Positions 55,203 to 64,000 of a DNA stretch of 64,000 nucleotides are shown piece after piece. The stretch is from Rhodohalobacter sp. SW132 (GTDB lineage: Bacteria > Bacteroidota > Rhodothermia > Balneolales > Balneolaceae): contig NZ_QUOK01000006.1 in assembly GCF_003390325.1 (NCBI RefSeq), positions 124,001-188,000 on the forward strand, written 5' to 3'. The notes below the pieces were generated by a model. The model was not told the DNA's origin. It saw only the letters and a list, made by a program, of their open reading frames with translations, and searched no databases. Position numbers and translations under genes: made by a program. Each line of letters begins with the position of its first letter. Position 1 is the stretch's first letter.

Positions 55203-56140
55203 ATAGACTTACCGAATTCATGCTCCCACCGGCCCGGAGTACCATGGCCGGGGAAACGGATGCATTGTTTCATTTCATAAATGTTACCAGCATCATTCTC
55301 CTAACCGGTATCACCATTGCGATTATCTATTTCTCCTGGAAATATCGCAGAAGGTCCGATGATGATGTAACGCCGGTTATCACCCACAATAGTAAACTTG
55401 AAATTACCTGGTCCGTCATTCCCCTTATTTTGGTAATGATCGTCTTTGGATGGGGATTCACCGGGTACATGAATCTCACCACAGCTCCCGATGATGCCTA
55501 CGAAATTCGTGTTGTTGGAAAGAGCTGGTTATGGGAATTTCATTATGATAACGGTGCAGTAAGTATTAATGAGCTCAACGCTCCTGTTAACCGCCCGGTA
55601 AAACTTGTGATGAACTCCGATGATGTCATTCACTCCTTTTTCATACCGGATTTCAGAATCAAGCGTGATGTACTGCCAAACCGCTATACCAGCGTGTGGT
55701 TTGAAGCCACTGAGATAGGTGAGTCTATTATTTTCTGCACTGAATACTGCGGAACCCAGCACTCCAACATGGACGCCACTGTAAATATTCTAACCCAGGA
55801 AGAGTTTGACACCTGGCTTGAAGAAGGTGACTCAATCGATGAAGATATGCCGCCCGCTGAGCGTGGTGAAGCTCTTGTTACACGTAATGGATGTACAGCA
55901 TGCCACTCTGCTGACGGTACAAGCGGAGTTGGCCCTTCTTTCGAGGGACTCTGGATGAGTGACCGAACCATGCAGGACGGGGAAGTAATTACAGCTGATG
56001 AAAATTACATCCGTGAAAGTATCCTTGAACCAAATGAAAAAATTACAGAAGGCTACGACCCGGTGATGCCTTCCTACCAGGGAGTCATCAGTGATCGCCA
56101 GATCGACGATATTATTGAGTATATCAAATCATTAGAATAA
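55199..56140 (+). CDS. coxB: Cytochrome c oxidase subunit II with C-terminal cytochrome c domain (caa3 type)
   Basis: A 313-aa subunit with two N-terminal helices (about 25-47 and 70-92), a cupredoxin domain with CuA ligands H145, C180-x-E182-x-C184, H188 and M191, and a fused cytochrome c domain (C232-TAC-H236, VMPSY). The fused domain accepts electrons for the CuA centre and is paralogous to the second domain of ActE. Confidence 0.96.
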   Translation: MNRLTEFMLPPARSTMAGETDALFHFINVTSIILLTGITIAIIYFSWKYRRRSDDDVTPVITHNSKLEITWSVIPLILVMIVFGWGFTGYMNLTTAPDDAYEIRVVGKSWLWEFHYDNGAVSINELNAPVNRPVKLVMNSDDVIHSFFIPDFRIKRDVLPNRYTSVWFEATEIGESIIFCTEYCGTQHSNMDATVNILTQEEFDTWLEEGDSIDEDMPPAERGEALVTRNGCTACHSADGTSGVGPSFEGLWMSDRTMQDGEVITADENYIRESILEPNEKITEGYDPVMPSYQGVISDRQIDDIIEYIKSLE

Positions 56141-56144
56141 GAAT

Positions 56145-57890
56145 ATGCCTAAATCTGAAACACCTCAAAACATAGTTAAGATTAATGTCAAGCGGTTCAA
56201 GCCGGAAGAAAATCCGGAGCACCACTACCTGAATGCCGAAAAAGGTATCTGGGCATGGCTAACCACTGTTGACCATAAGAAAATAGGGCTGATGTATCTT
56301 GGATCCATCACCTTTTTCTTTTTGATTGGCGGTATCCTGGCACTCCTCCTTCGTACAGAATTGTTAACGCCTGCCCGGTCTTTTATGGATGCAGACGTCT
56401 ACAACCAGATTTTTACTCTGCACGGGGCAATTATGATTTTCTTCTTCCTTGTGCCGTCTGTACCGGCAGCGCTCGGAAACTTTATTCTGCCGTTGCAGCT
56501 TGGAGCAAAAGATGTAGCCTTCCCCAGGCTTAACCTCGCAAGTTTCTATATCTATGCTATTGGTGCCATATTTACACTGATCGCGATTTTTACCGGTGGT
56601 GTGGATACCGGCTGGACGTTCTACACTCCCTTCAGCATCGAAACCGGCGGAAATATCATCATGATGACGCTGGGAATTTTTATACTTGGATTCTCGAGTA
56701 TATTAACCGGTGTTAACTTTATTGTTACCATTCATAAGATGCGCGCACCGGGGATGACCTGGAACAAACTGCCGCTGATGATGTGGGCACTTTACGCGAC
56801 CAGTATTATTCAGATTCTTGCAACTCCTGTGCTTGCCATCACCGTTCTCTTGCTTACAATGGAGAGGGCTCTCGGAATTGGAATTTTTGACCCGGCCATG
56901 GGTGGTGATCCGGTTCTGTTCCAGCACTTTTTCTGGTTTTATTCACACCCTGCCGTATATATTATGATTGTTCCCGGCTTCGGTGTGATATCTGAAGTTA
57001 TATCCACTTTTTCCCGGAAAACGATTTTTGGATACTGGGCTATTGCACTCTCATCACTGGCAATTGCATTTATCGGTTTCCTGGTTTGGGGCCATCACAT
57101 GTTCACAGCCGGTCAATCTTCCCTGGCAAACATGGTGTTCTCATTCCTCACATTCCTGGTAGGTATACCAACCGGTATTAAGATCTTCAACTGGCTTGCC
57201 ACAATGTATAAGGGGTCAATCGATATGAAAACCCCGATGCTCTACGCCATGGTCTTCCTCTTCCTCTTTACGATTGGAGGATTTACAGGAATCATGCTGG
57301 GTGCACTGGTTGTAGACATTCACCTTCACGATACATATTACGTTGTCGCCCACTTTCACTATGTAATGATGGGTGGAATGGTTATGGCATTTCTCGCAGG
57401 CGTTCACTACTGGTGGCCCAAAATGTTCGGAAAAATGTACAGTGAGTTCTGGGGAAGGATTACATGTGTGATCATTTTTATCGGTTTCAACATGACCTTC
57501 CTCCCACAGTTTATTATGGGGGCCCAGGGAATGCCTCGCCGCTATTTCAACTACATTGATCAGTACCAGGGCTTCCACCAGTTTTCTACGATGGGATCCT
57601 ACGTTTTAGGTATTGGATTTCTTATCATGGCAGCCTACTTGATTCACTCCCTGCTGAGAGGCAAAAAAGCAGGGCCGAATCCATGGGGAAGCCGTGCTCT
57701 TGAATGGCAAACACCATCGCCGGCACCGCACCATAATTTTGAGCATACTCCGGTTGTCATCAACGGACCGTATGACTATCATAAGCCAATGTCGGAATTC
57801 CAGCTTGGAATTGCACACTCTCATAACGGACACCACGACGAAGGGAAAGAAGTGGATGTTGAAACAGGAACAGCTACAGAAAAAGCTTAA
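56145..57890 (+). CDS. coxA: Cytochrome c oxidase subunit I (A2-type heme-copper oxidase)
   Basis: A 581-aa catalytic subunit with about 12 helices, binding heme a, heme a3 and Cu[12 protein letters not shown] holds a heme a His, and [10 protein letters not shown] and [14 protein letters not shown] hold CuB/heme ligands. Helix VI reads Y266-S267-H-P-A270-V-Y272: the D-channel Glu of A1-type enzymes (HPEVY) is replaced by Ala and the Tyr-Ser pair of the A2 group is present, as in Rhodothermus caa3. K-channel Lys is in PTGIK. The C-terminal tail is His-rich. Confidence 0.96.
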   Translation: MPKSETPQNIVKINVKRFKPEENPEHHYLNAEKGIWAWLTTVDHKKIGLMYLGSITFFFLIGGILALLLRTELLTPARSFMDADVYNQIFTLHGAIMIFFFLVPSVPAALGNFILPLQLGAKDVAFPRLNLASFYIYAIGAIFTLIAIFTGGVDTGWTFYTPFSIETGGNIIMMTLGIFILGFSSILTGVNFIVTIHKMRAPGMTWNKLPLMMWALYATSIIQILATPVLAITVLLLTMERALGIGIFDPAMGGDPVLFQHFFWFYSHPAVYIMIVPGFGVISEVISTFSRKTIFGYWAIALSSLAIAFIGFLVWGHHMFTAGQSSLANMVFSFLTFLVGIPTGIKIFNWLATMYKGSIDMKTPMLYAMVFLFLFTIGGFTGIMLGALVVDIHLHDTYYVVAHFHYVMMGGMVMAFLAGVHYWWPKMFGKMYSEFWGRITCVIIFIGFNMTFLPQFIMGAQGMPRRYFNYIDQYQGFHQFSTMGSYVLGIGFLIMAAYLIHSLLRGKKAGPNPWGSRALEWQTPSPAPHHNFEHTPVVINGPYDYHKPMSEFQLGIAHSHNGHHDEGKEVDVETGTATEKA

Positions 57891-57905
57891 ACTCTAAACG
57901 TACAG

Positions 57906-58562
57906 ATGTCTGAAACTTCTGCTGCTAATAAGACACAGGAACACGTTAAACATTATTTTGTTGATTCCGATCAACAATTCGATGCATCCAAAATGGGGAT
58001 GTGGGTGTTTCTTGTAACTGAAATCCTATTTTTTGGCGGCCTTTTCGCCGCTTACATTGTCTACCGGTCGTGGTACCCCGAACTCTACCTTATGGCATCA
58101 ACCGAGCTTGATGCCTTCTGGGGAACCGTGAATACCGCCGTACTGATCGGTAGTTCACTTACCGTAGCCATGGCCATACGGTCTGCCCAGCTGAACCAAA
58201 TTAAAGGGCTGATTATTAATCTCTGGATTACCATTGGTCTGGCCTGTGTTTTTATGGTGATTAAGTTCTTCGAATACCAGGAGAAGTTCGCCAAAGGGAT
58301 TATGCCCGGTAACTACTACAACTACGAAGGAATAGCCCACGATCAGGCAAACATTTTCTTCAGCATCTACTATATGATGACAGGCCTCCACGGAGTCCAC
58401 GTCATTATCGGTATCGGTCTGATGCTCTGGCTCGTTGCTAAAGCCAAAAAAGGAGTATTCAGCAACAAATATTACACTCCTGTTGAGATCACAGGCCTCT
58501 ACTGGCACCTTGTTGACGTGATCTGGATCTTCCTGTTCCCACTGTTATACTTAATTGACTAA
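57906..58562 (+). CDS. coxC: Cytochrome c oxidase subunit III
   Basis: A 218-aa membrane subunit with about five helices (KMGMWVFLVTEILFFGGLFAAYIVYR, HGVHVIIGIG, YWHLVDVIWIFLFPLLYLI), all standard subunit III motifs. It is 15 bases after coxA and 18 before the subunit IV gene. Confidence 0.95.
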   Translation: MSETSAANKTQEHVKHYFVDSDQQFDASKMGMWVFLVTEILFFGGLFAAYIVYRSWYPELYLMASTELDAFWGTVNTAVLIGSSLTVAMAIRSAQLNQIKGLIINLWITIGLACVFMVIKFFEYQEKFAKGIMPGNYYNYEGIAHDQANIFFSIYYMMTGLHGVHVIIGIGLMLWLVAKAKKGVFSNKYYTPVEITGLYWHLVDVIWIFLFPLLYLID

Positions 58563-58580
58563 CCAACAACTTATTTTTCC

Positions 58581-58883
58581 ATGAGCGGACATCATATATC
58601 ATCAGCTAAATTTCTTTGGGGAATAGCAATCACTCTCTTTTTCCTCACGTTCGTTACGGTTGCCGTAACCTGGATCGAAATTCCCGGTCCCTGGAACGTG
58701 GTTGTAGCAGTAGCAATTGCAGTTGTAAAGTCTCTGATTGTGGTTGCCTTTTTTATGAACCTGTGGTGGGACAGCAAATTTAATACCCTGCTTTTTATCA
58801 TGTCCATTGCATTTTTCATACTTCTGATCGGAATTACCCTGCTGGATACACTTTTCCGATCCGATCCGATACCCGGTTTTTAA
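58581..58883 (+). CDS. Cytochrome c oxidase subunit IV (prokaryotic COX4 type)
   Basis: A 100-aa protein with three hydrophobic segments and the family pattern VKSLIVVAFFMNLWWDSKFN in the middle. It is the last gene of the act-sco-cox operon and is followed directly by a strong terminator. Confidence 0.9.
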   Translation: MSGHHISSAKFLWGIAITLFFLTFVTVAVTWIEIPGPWNVVVAVAIAVVKSLIVVAFFMNLWWDSKFNTLLFIMSIAFFILLIGITLLDTLFRSDPIPGF

Positions 58884-58903
58884 TACAACCACAAGTTTTC
58901 CTG

Positions 58904-58936
58904 AAAGCCGGATTCTACCAGAATCCGGCTTTTTTT
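58904..58936 (+). terminator. Strong Rho-independent terminator of the respiratory operon
   Basis: A perfect 13-bp stem AAAGCCGGATTCT / AGAATCCGGCTTT with a 3-base loop, followed by a run of seven T, 21 bases after the stop codon of the subunit IV gene. Confidence 0.95.
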
Positions 58937-59253
58937 ATATCCCCTTCTAAACCCTATTTTACAGGAGAATGCTTACTTAAATTCTGAATTCAATTAATGT
59001 GATACTGTCCGAAAAAGGCGTCATCGAGTACTTTCCCGCGATTGATCCCTTCGGGGGATGCGGGATCTCCAATCCCTGATACGTGCAGGAGATGCTACGC
59101 CGGGGCTTGGTTTGATGGTTCTTGTGATAAATCCCTTGTTGTACGCCTTATTTTTGGACAGCATCAGTCACATATTTAAAATTTTTTAAAATCGAACTCA
59201 GGTTTAAAACGATATAGAAAGCCCGGTTTAATCCTAAACTCATTTAAAGACTC
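58937..59253. other. Intergenic stretch holding a MITE-like element
   Basis: Between the operon terminator and the MBL-fold gene. The central part (59001-59165) is an inverted-repeat element described separately; the last ~90 bases are AT-rich and should carry the promoter of the next gene. Confidence 0.6.
59001..59165. mobile_element. MITE-like element with imperfect terminal inverted repeats
   Basis: The 165-bp unit starts GATACTGTCCGAAAAAGGCGT and ends with the reverse complement of GATGCTGTCCAAAAATAAGGCG. The ends agree at nearly all bases apart from two substitutions and a short indel. It has no ORF; inside, ATCCC-TTCGG-GGGAT forms a hairpin. I see no second copy in the window and no clear target duplication, so mobility is inferred from structure alone. 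Confidence 0.55.
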
Positions 59254-60147
59254 ATGGCAGATCAAGCCACTTCAATCCGTCCTGTTAACATTGGAAACCT
59301 GGAACTCTACAGTGTAGAGACGGGCCGTTTTATGCTTGATGGAGGTGCTATGTTTGGTGTTGTGCCTAAAACCTTGTGGAGCAAAAAAATTACTCCGGAT
59401 GATAAAAACCGGATTCCCATGGCTGCTCGCTGTCTGCTGATACGTTCAAAAAGCACCGATCGGCTCTACCTTGTAGATAACGGCTGCGGTGATAAGTTTA
59501 ATGAGAAAATGAGCAGCATCTACTCTCTTGATTTTGAGCATAGCGATCTGGAGCGTTCCCTCGATCAAATTGGTGTTCAGCCCGAAGATGTCACCGACCT
59601 GGTATTTACCCATCTCCATTTTGATCATTGCGGCGGAACAACAACATATAATGCCAAAGGAGATCTTGAGCACCGGTTCAGCAACGCAATCTATCACGTG
59701 AATAAACGGCACTGGGAAACAGCAACGCACCCGAATGCCCGGGAAAAGGCGAGCTTCCTTAAAGAGAACATTCAGCCGATTTCAGAGTACGACAAACTGA
59801 ACCTTGTTGATGACAGGCATGTTTTTGAGGATGGATTTTCCATGTTGCCCTTCGACGGACATACCATCGGCCAGCAGCTTCCGTTTATTTATGATGATGA
59901 ACGTTCACTGGTCTATGCTGCCGATTTGATTCCCACATACGCCCACGTGCCCCTGCCCTGGGTGATGGGATATGATATGCATCCGCTGCAAACACTGACT
60001 GAGAAAGAACCTTTTTTGAATGAAGCCGCAGAAAATGGCTGGTACCTCTATCTCGAACATGACGCAAATCATGAAATAATCACGATACAAAAAGAAAACG
60101 GTAAATTTTCCGTTGATAAAACCTTACGTATTCGTGATCTGGTATAA
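59254..60147 (+). CDS. MBL-fold metallo-hydrolase
   Basis: A 297-aa metallo-beta-lactamase-fold enzyme with the metal motif H120-x-H122-x-D124-H125 (FTHLHFDHCGG), a second region DGHTIGQQLPF with a His ligand and VYAADLIPTYAHVPL. Cytoplasmic (no signal peptide). It resembles lactonase or glyoxalase II-like hydrolases, but the substrate is not evident. It stands alone between the MITE-like element and the DUF4175 gene. Confidence 0.88.
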   Translation: MADQATSIRPVNIGNLELYSVETGRFMLDGGAMFGVVPKTLWSKKITPDDKNRIPMAARCLLIRSKSTDRLYLVDNGCGDKFNEKMSSIYSLDFEHSDLERSLDQIGVQPEDVTDLVFTHLHFDHCGGTTTYNAKGDLEHRFSNAIYHVNKRHWETATHPNAREKASFLKENIQPISEYDKLNLVDDRHVFEDGFSMLPFDGHTIGQQLPFIYDDERSLVYAADLIPTYAHVPLPWVMGYDMHPLQTLTEKEPFLNEAAENGWYLYLEHDANHEIITIQKENGKFSVDKTLRIRDLV

Positions 60148-60210
60148 TTAAATTTCACCTGGTTGGTTACACATGTTCATCTACGATATTAACTTCACAA
60201 ATTTCAGCGG

Positions 60211-63200
60211 ATGAAACCGGATTACGATCAACATTCAGGCGACAAAGCCGCACAAATTAAAGAATTGCTGAGCAATGCCTGGAAAAAATCAGGCCGGGGA
60301 AGAATACTCTCCCTCGCGTTCATCTTTTTATCACTTCTCTTGCTGTTATTCGCAAGCATTACGGCGGCTGAATCAGCGTACTTTCTGCCCTCAGCCTGGA
60401 AAATTGGTGGTCTGCTCACCGGTTTAGCTCTCTCAATAGCCATTACCTATCTCTTTTCACGCCAGATCAGTGACAGCTCATTCGACGTTTTTGTTAAGCG
60501 CTACCTGAAAACAAGACCCAAAGATGGCGAAAATATTCAGAGTGCCATTGATCTGTATGAAGACCAAAACAGAGATCAATCCCTGTTTTACGAAGCTGCA
60601 CTGGAATCAAATCTCGAAAAAGTAAAACCGGATGAACTGAACCGGGATCTGAAATCGTATCTTGGCAGACATCACACCATTAAATCTGCGACGCGCTCGT
60701 TTGGTGCTCTTCTCCTGGCACTTGTAGTTTTTTCGTTGACAATCTTCCAGAATCCGGACGGTTTTGAACGTACGATGACCTTCTGGCAAACCTTCGAACA
60801 GCCCAACCCCTATCAATACGCAATTTCCCCCGGAGATACTACGATCGAGCAGGGGCAATCGATTCAACCCACCATCGAGTTCAGCGGCGACCGTCTTCCC
60901 GAGACCGTGACGTTTCTCTATAAAACTGATGTTGAGGAAAATTACAGGGAACGGCCCATGCAGCTCTCTGAAGGCACCCGTTTTCAGCCGCGTGAATTTG
61001 AAATCTCCAGCTCCGTCAGTTACCATGTGGTGATGGATGGATTCAGATCTGAGTCGTATCGCCTCAGCGTGCAGGTGCAGCCCCGGTTTGATGATCTCAT
61101 CGCACGTATCACTCCTCCCTCCTACACGAATCTGCCCGAAAGTGAGCACGAATACCCATTTTCTGCCTTGCGATTTTATCCCGGTTCAGAAATCCATTTT
61201 GAAGGTGAACTGAACAAAGAAGTAGATCAGATTGAGTTGCTATCATCCGGCGAACCGTTAGAGATGACTTTGACTGAAAGCGATTCACGTTTGACCTACT
61301 TCGCAACGATTACGCCTGAAACTACTGATACGCTTACATTTCAAATGACAGATCACGACGGGCTTTCTAACCGAAACCCTTTCAGAACAATTCTTCGGAT
61401 GACAGAAGATGAGCCTCCGGTAGTGGTTATCCGGGAGCCGACAGGAGTTGTCATGGAAAATGAACCCCGGGACCTTGATATCCTCTACCAGGCCACCGAT
61501 GATTTCGGAATCGAGCGGGCTGAGCTTCAATGGAGTATCTATCGCTCTTATGTGGATGAGCCTCAGCATGGAGCTCAACAGCTATCCACCCCGGAAAATG
61601 GCAGAAACACACGCATAAGCTGGGATTTGACCGAGCTGGAACTGCGGCCGCGCGATGAAGTGCGATTCAGAATTCGCGCACTCGACAACGATGCAGTATC
61701 GGGCGGAAAATGGGGTGAATCACAGGAAGTTGTGATCCGAAGGCCTTCAATGGCAGAGTTTTTTGAAGAGATTGATTCAAAAGAGAGAAGCGTTCAGGGT
61801 GAGCTCGATCAGGTATCCGACGAATTTGAACAGATGGAACAGGAGTATGAACGGTTCCTGGAACGGCTGCGTCAAAACCCTGAAGGTGGTTTCGAGGAAC
61901 AGGAGATGCTTGAAAGCGTTTCGGAACAACAGCAGAGAATTGACGAAACCGTTGAACAGCTTAAAGAGCAGTATGAGGAGCTTCGCCGCGAAATGGAAGA
62001 GAGCAGCAGCATTTCGGATGAAACACGCGAATCGTACAGGGAGCTTCAGCAGCTGATGGAAGAGCTGGATGATCCGGATCTTCAAAATGCACTCCGCGAG
62101 CTTCGGGAAGCGATGGAGAATATGAACCCCAACCAGATTGAACAGGCGCTGGAAAATGTAAGTTTCAACGAGGAACTCTACAAAGAGCGTCTTGAACGTA
62201 CCAAGGAGCTGTTTAAACAGCTTAAAATGAACAGCGATTTGGATAAACTGGCTCAGCAATACCAGGATTTGTCTGAACGGATGCGTGAACAGCCTGAAGC
62301 AACGCTTGAGCAGCTTAAATCGGAAATGGAAACTGCCCGCGACGATATGGATTCACTTTCAGATCAGCTGGAGCGGCTGGATGATAACCCTCCCAGACGT
62401 TCTGAAGAGAAGCTCAAAGAACTGAAAGAGCAGGCCCAGGAGCGACTTCAGGAGATTCAGGAGCAGATGGAACAGCTCGGCCAGGAGATGGATGGCAAAA
62501 TGGAGGATGGCGAAACGAGCCCCGACTCCCAGATGCAGCAGCAGCAACAGCAGATCAGTGAACAACTCCAGCAGGAGGCTGATAATATGCGGGAAATGCG
62601 CCAGGAGATGGGCGGTCAGCAGTTACAGGTAAATATACTTGGCCTGCAGTGGGCTCTTTACACGCTGCTTGAACTTTCTGAAACGCAGGAGTTTCTCACA
62701 AAAGATTCGCAGGAGACCGCCAACCGAAGTGCCGGCTTTGTGAATTTAGCCCGCCAGCAGAATTATGTCAGGGGTCAGTTTTCTGCAGTTGCGGATACCA
62801 TATTTCAAATCTCATCGGAGATACCGGGTGTTCCCAACCGGATCAACCGGAAAAAAGCTGAAGTTGAACGCACACTCCAGCGGGCTGTAGATGAGATGTC
62901 TGAACGCAACCAGCGAAGTGCTATGATCACATCGCGGGAATCTCTGGGCGGCATAAACGATCTCTCTTCCACGATTGCATCCCTGATTGAACAGCTTATG
63001 GATCAGGATGGAGATGGCGGCGGTGGCGGCGGGATGTCGATGCAGCAGATGATTGAACAGATGCAGCAAATGTCGGGCGACCAGGAGCAGCTAAATCAGC
63101 AGCTTCAGGAAATGGTGAATGATATGCAGGGGGATCGCCTTAGCCGTGAGCAATCAGAACGACTGGACGAGATGGCCCGTCAGCAAAATGAAATTCGGCG

Positions 63201-63600
63201 TCAGCTCCGAGAACTCCAGAGAAGCGGAGCTCTGCGTGAAGGCGACCAGGCACTGAGTGAACTCCAGCGGATGATTGACGAGATGGAAGACAGTATTAAC
63301 GACATGCGCGGCGGCGTGACCGACCGGATGATGATTGAACGCCAGCAAAACATACTCTCCCGGATGCTGAGCGCCGAAGAGGCGATGGAGCGGCGCGGTG
63401 AGGAGGAAGAACGCGAAGGCCAGCTTGCCGAACCGTTCGATAGTGAACTACCGCCTGACCTCACTCTCGAGGAACTCCAGCAGGAGATCCGCTCAAGATT
63501 ACAAGACCCTAACTACACCCGGTTCAGCGAAGAGCACCAGCGGCTGATTGAGCGCTATTTCGAGATGCTGCGCCGCATGGATGATGCCGCTATTCAATAA
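60211..63600 (+). CDS. DUF4175 family membrane protein with long Gln/Glu-rich coiled coil
   Basis: An 1129-aa protein. Two membrane helices near the N-terminus (about 28-52 and 62-84) and a third at about 165-182 are followed by beta-rich Ig-like segments (about 195-510). From about 515 to 870 the sequence is almost wholly Glu/Gln/Leu/Met/Arg coiled coil (EQMEQEYERFLERL, QEQMEQLGQEMDGK). A Gly-rich break (GDGGGGGGMS, about 933-943) precedes another coiled coil to the end. DUF4175 proteins occur next to envelope genes in Bacteroidota and Alphaproteobacteria; function unknown. A structural or scaffold role is a guess. Confidence 0.8.
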   Translation: MKPDYDQHSGDKAAQIKELLSNAWKKSGRGRILSLAFIFLSLLLLLFASITAAESAYFLPSAWKIGGLLTGLALSIAITYLFSRQISDSSFDVFVKRYLKTRPKDGENIQSAIDLYEDQNRDQSLFYEAALESNLEKVKPDELNRDLKSYLGRHHTIKSATRSFGALLLALVVFSLTIFQNPDGFERTMTFWQTFEQPNPYQYAISPGDTTIEQGQSIQPTIEFSGDRLPETVTFLYKTDVEENYRERPMQLSEGTRFQPREFEISSSVSYHVVMDGFRSESYRLSVQVQPRFDDLIARITPPSYTNLPESEHEYPFSALRFYPGSEIHFEGELNKEVDQIELLSSGEPLEMTLTESDSRLTYFATITPETTDTLTFQMTDHDGLSNRNPFRTILRMTEDEPPVVVIREPTGVVMENEPRDLDILYQATDDFGIERAELQWSIYRSYVDEPQHGAQQLSTPENGRNTRISWDLTELELRPRDEVRFRIRALDNDAVSGGKWGESQEVVIRRPSMAEFFEEIDSKERSVQGELDQVSDEFEQMEQEYERFLERLRQNPEGGFEEQEMLESVSEQQQRIDETVEQLKEQYEELRREMEESSSISDETRESYRELQQLMEELDDPDLQNALRELREAMENMNPNQIEQALENVSFNEELYKERLERTKELFKQLKMNSDLDKLAQQYQDLSERMREQPEATLEQLKSEMETARDDMDSLSDQLERLDDNPPRRSEEKLKELKEQAQERLQEIQEQMEQLGQEMDGKMEDGETSPDSQMQQQQQQISEQLQQEADNMREMRQEMGGQQLQVNILGLQWALYTLLELSETQEFLTKDSQETANRSAGFVNLARQQNYVRGQFSAVADTIFQISSEIPGVPNRINRKKAEVERTLQRAVDEMSERNQRSAMITSRESLGGINDLSSTIASLIEQLMDQDGDGGGGGGMSMQQMIEQMQQMSGDQEQLNQQLQEMVNDMQGDRLSREQSERLDEMARQQNEIRRQLRELQRSGALREGDQALSELQRMIDEMEDSINDMRGGVTDRMMIERQQNILSRMLSAEEAMERRGEEEEREGQLAEPFDSELPPDLTLEELQQEIRSRLQDPNYTRFSEEHQRLIERYFEMLRRMDDAAIQ

Positions 63601-63671
63601 ATTCCGGGGTTATGATGGGATAAAAAGAATTTCATCATACCCTCAAATACGCTGACAGCACGGTACCTCCT

Positions 63672-63719
63672 TTTTTCACTTTTCACTTTTCCCTTTTCAT
63701 CACTTTTCTCCCTTTTCCC
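63672..63719 (-). repeat. Pyrimidine-rich heptamer tract (reverse of the GGGAAAA/GTGAAAA family)
   Basis: Units TTTTCAC, TTTTCAC, TTTTCCC, TTTTCAT from 63673, then CACTTTTCTCCCTTTTCCC. On the minus strand these are GTGAAAA and GGGAAAA units, the same family as the tract at 14181-14209. Confidence 0.6.
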
Positions 63720-63791
63720 ACAGGCACGATTCTCTTCATTTTTGTATGTTTGGGTCAACCCGACAACCATCGCTAAAACCACATCTTTTTT

Positions 63792-64000
63792 ATGAAACGC
63801 ACTCTCCAATCCCTTCTCACCCTACTGTTTTTTCTCGCCTGGCAACCCGCAATTTTTGCCCAGGAAGCCGTTCCGGAAAATTTCGGCCAATGGGTTGAAG
63901 ATGGATTGGAAGAATGGGGAATTCCGGGAATCACAGTCGGTTTGGTGAAGGATGGAGAGGTGATTCTTACACAGGGTTACGGCATCAAAAAACTGAGCAG
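63792..64000 (+). CDS. Beta-lactamase-family serine hydrolase (3' end outside window)
   Basis: Only the first 69 codons are present. The ATG at 63792 opens a signal peptide (MKRTLQSLLTLLFFLAWQ, cleavage after FAQ). The start of the mature protein (WVEDGLEEWGIPGITVGLVKDGEVI, then GYGIKKLS) is typical of class C beta-lactamase/D-aminopeptidase-like hydrolases, in which the SxxK motif would come about 30 residues later, beyond the window edge. Function within the family cannot be told. Confidence 0.8.
   Translation, partial: MKRTLQSLLTLLFFLAWQPAIFAQEAVPENFGQWVEDGLEEWGIPGITVGLVKDGEVILTQGYGIKKLS

Overview
The window reads as a chromosomal segment from a marine or halotolerant Bacteroidota/Rhodothermota-like bacterium, most likely the Balneolales group. 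This is inferred from gene content only: an alternative complex III (ACIII) cluster running straight into sco1 and a caa3-type oxidase as in Rhodothermus, FecI/FecR/TonB-receptor logic with a DUF4974-type FecR tail, many lipoproteins, and paired K+ transport genes. No rRNA, tRNA, CRISPR array or complete insertion sequence was seen.

Layout. 1-7 kb: 3' part of purH, then the elongation operon mreB-mreC-mreD-mrdA-rodA with overlapping or nearly abutting genes. 7-17 kb: housekeeping and envelope genes (DUF1499 protein, gltX, AsmA-like giant, lgt, porin, phosphohexomutase). 17-24 kb: a repeat-built surface lipoprotein, a DUF1648 membrane protein, a ParE-type toxin-antitoxin pair and a P1B-4 metal ATPase. 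23.7-34.4 kb: an accessory block (below). 34.7-38 kb: DPP-IV-like S9 peptidase, a four-helix-bundle (S23/IVP family) gene framed by inverted heptamer repeats, and a nucleoside deaminase. 38-43 kb: trkA-trkH and a convergent two-RCK K+ channel. 43-45.3 kb: an outer-membrane protein and a DUF420 protein. 45.8-58.9 kb: the respiratory operon actABCDEF - 175-aa membrane protein - sco1 - coxBACD, closed by a strong terminator. 59-64 kb: a MITE-like inverted-repeat element, an MBL-fold hydrolase, a DUF4175 protein and the start of a beta-lactamase-family hydrolase.

Most interesting region. The block 23.66-34.44 kb is bracketed by two direct copies of the last 56 coding bases of the P1B-4 ATPase gene (53/56 identical; all three changes synonymous), which looks like an element inserted at, or recombined into, the 3' end of that gene. 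Inside lie a FecI-type ECF sigma factor, FecR, a TonB-dependent receptor with an STN domain, a DUF5666-repeat lipoprotein, an App1-type phosphatase lipoprotein, a lone receiver-domain protein, an acidic lipoprotein with a poly-Asp tail, and a full-length homologue of vitamin K-dependent gamma-glutamyl carboxylase that keeps the His/Lys pair at the same spacing as the human enzyme. Four intergenic sites in the block share GGGGTA-N16-GTA(C/G)(T/A)A(C/T) in the correct orientation in front of four of these transcription units. I read them as the promoter of the local ECF sigma factor, so the block looks like one self-contained regulon joining a receptor-sensed signal to surface lipoproteins and a possible Glu-carboxylating enzyme.

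In the respiratory operon, ActE carries a second cytochrome c domain closely related to the one at the C-terminus of CoxB, and a 175-aa membrane protein with a transposase-like helix-turn-helix segment sits between actF and sco1.
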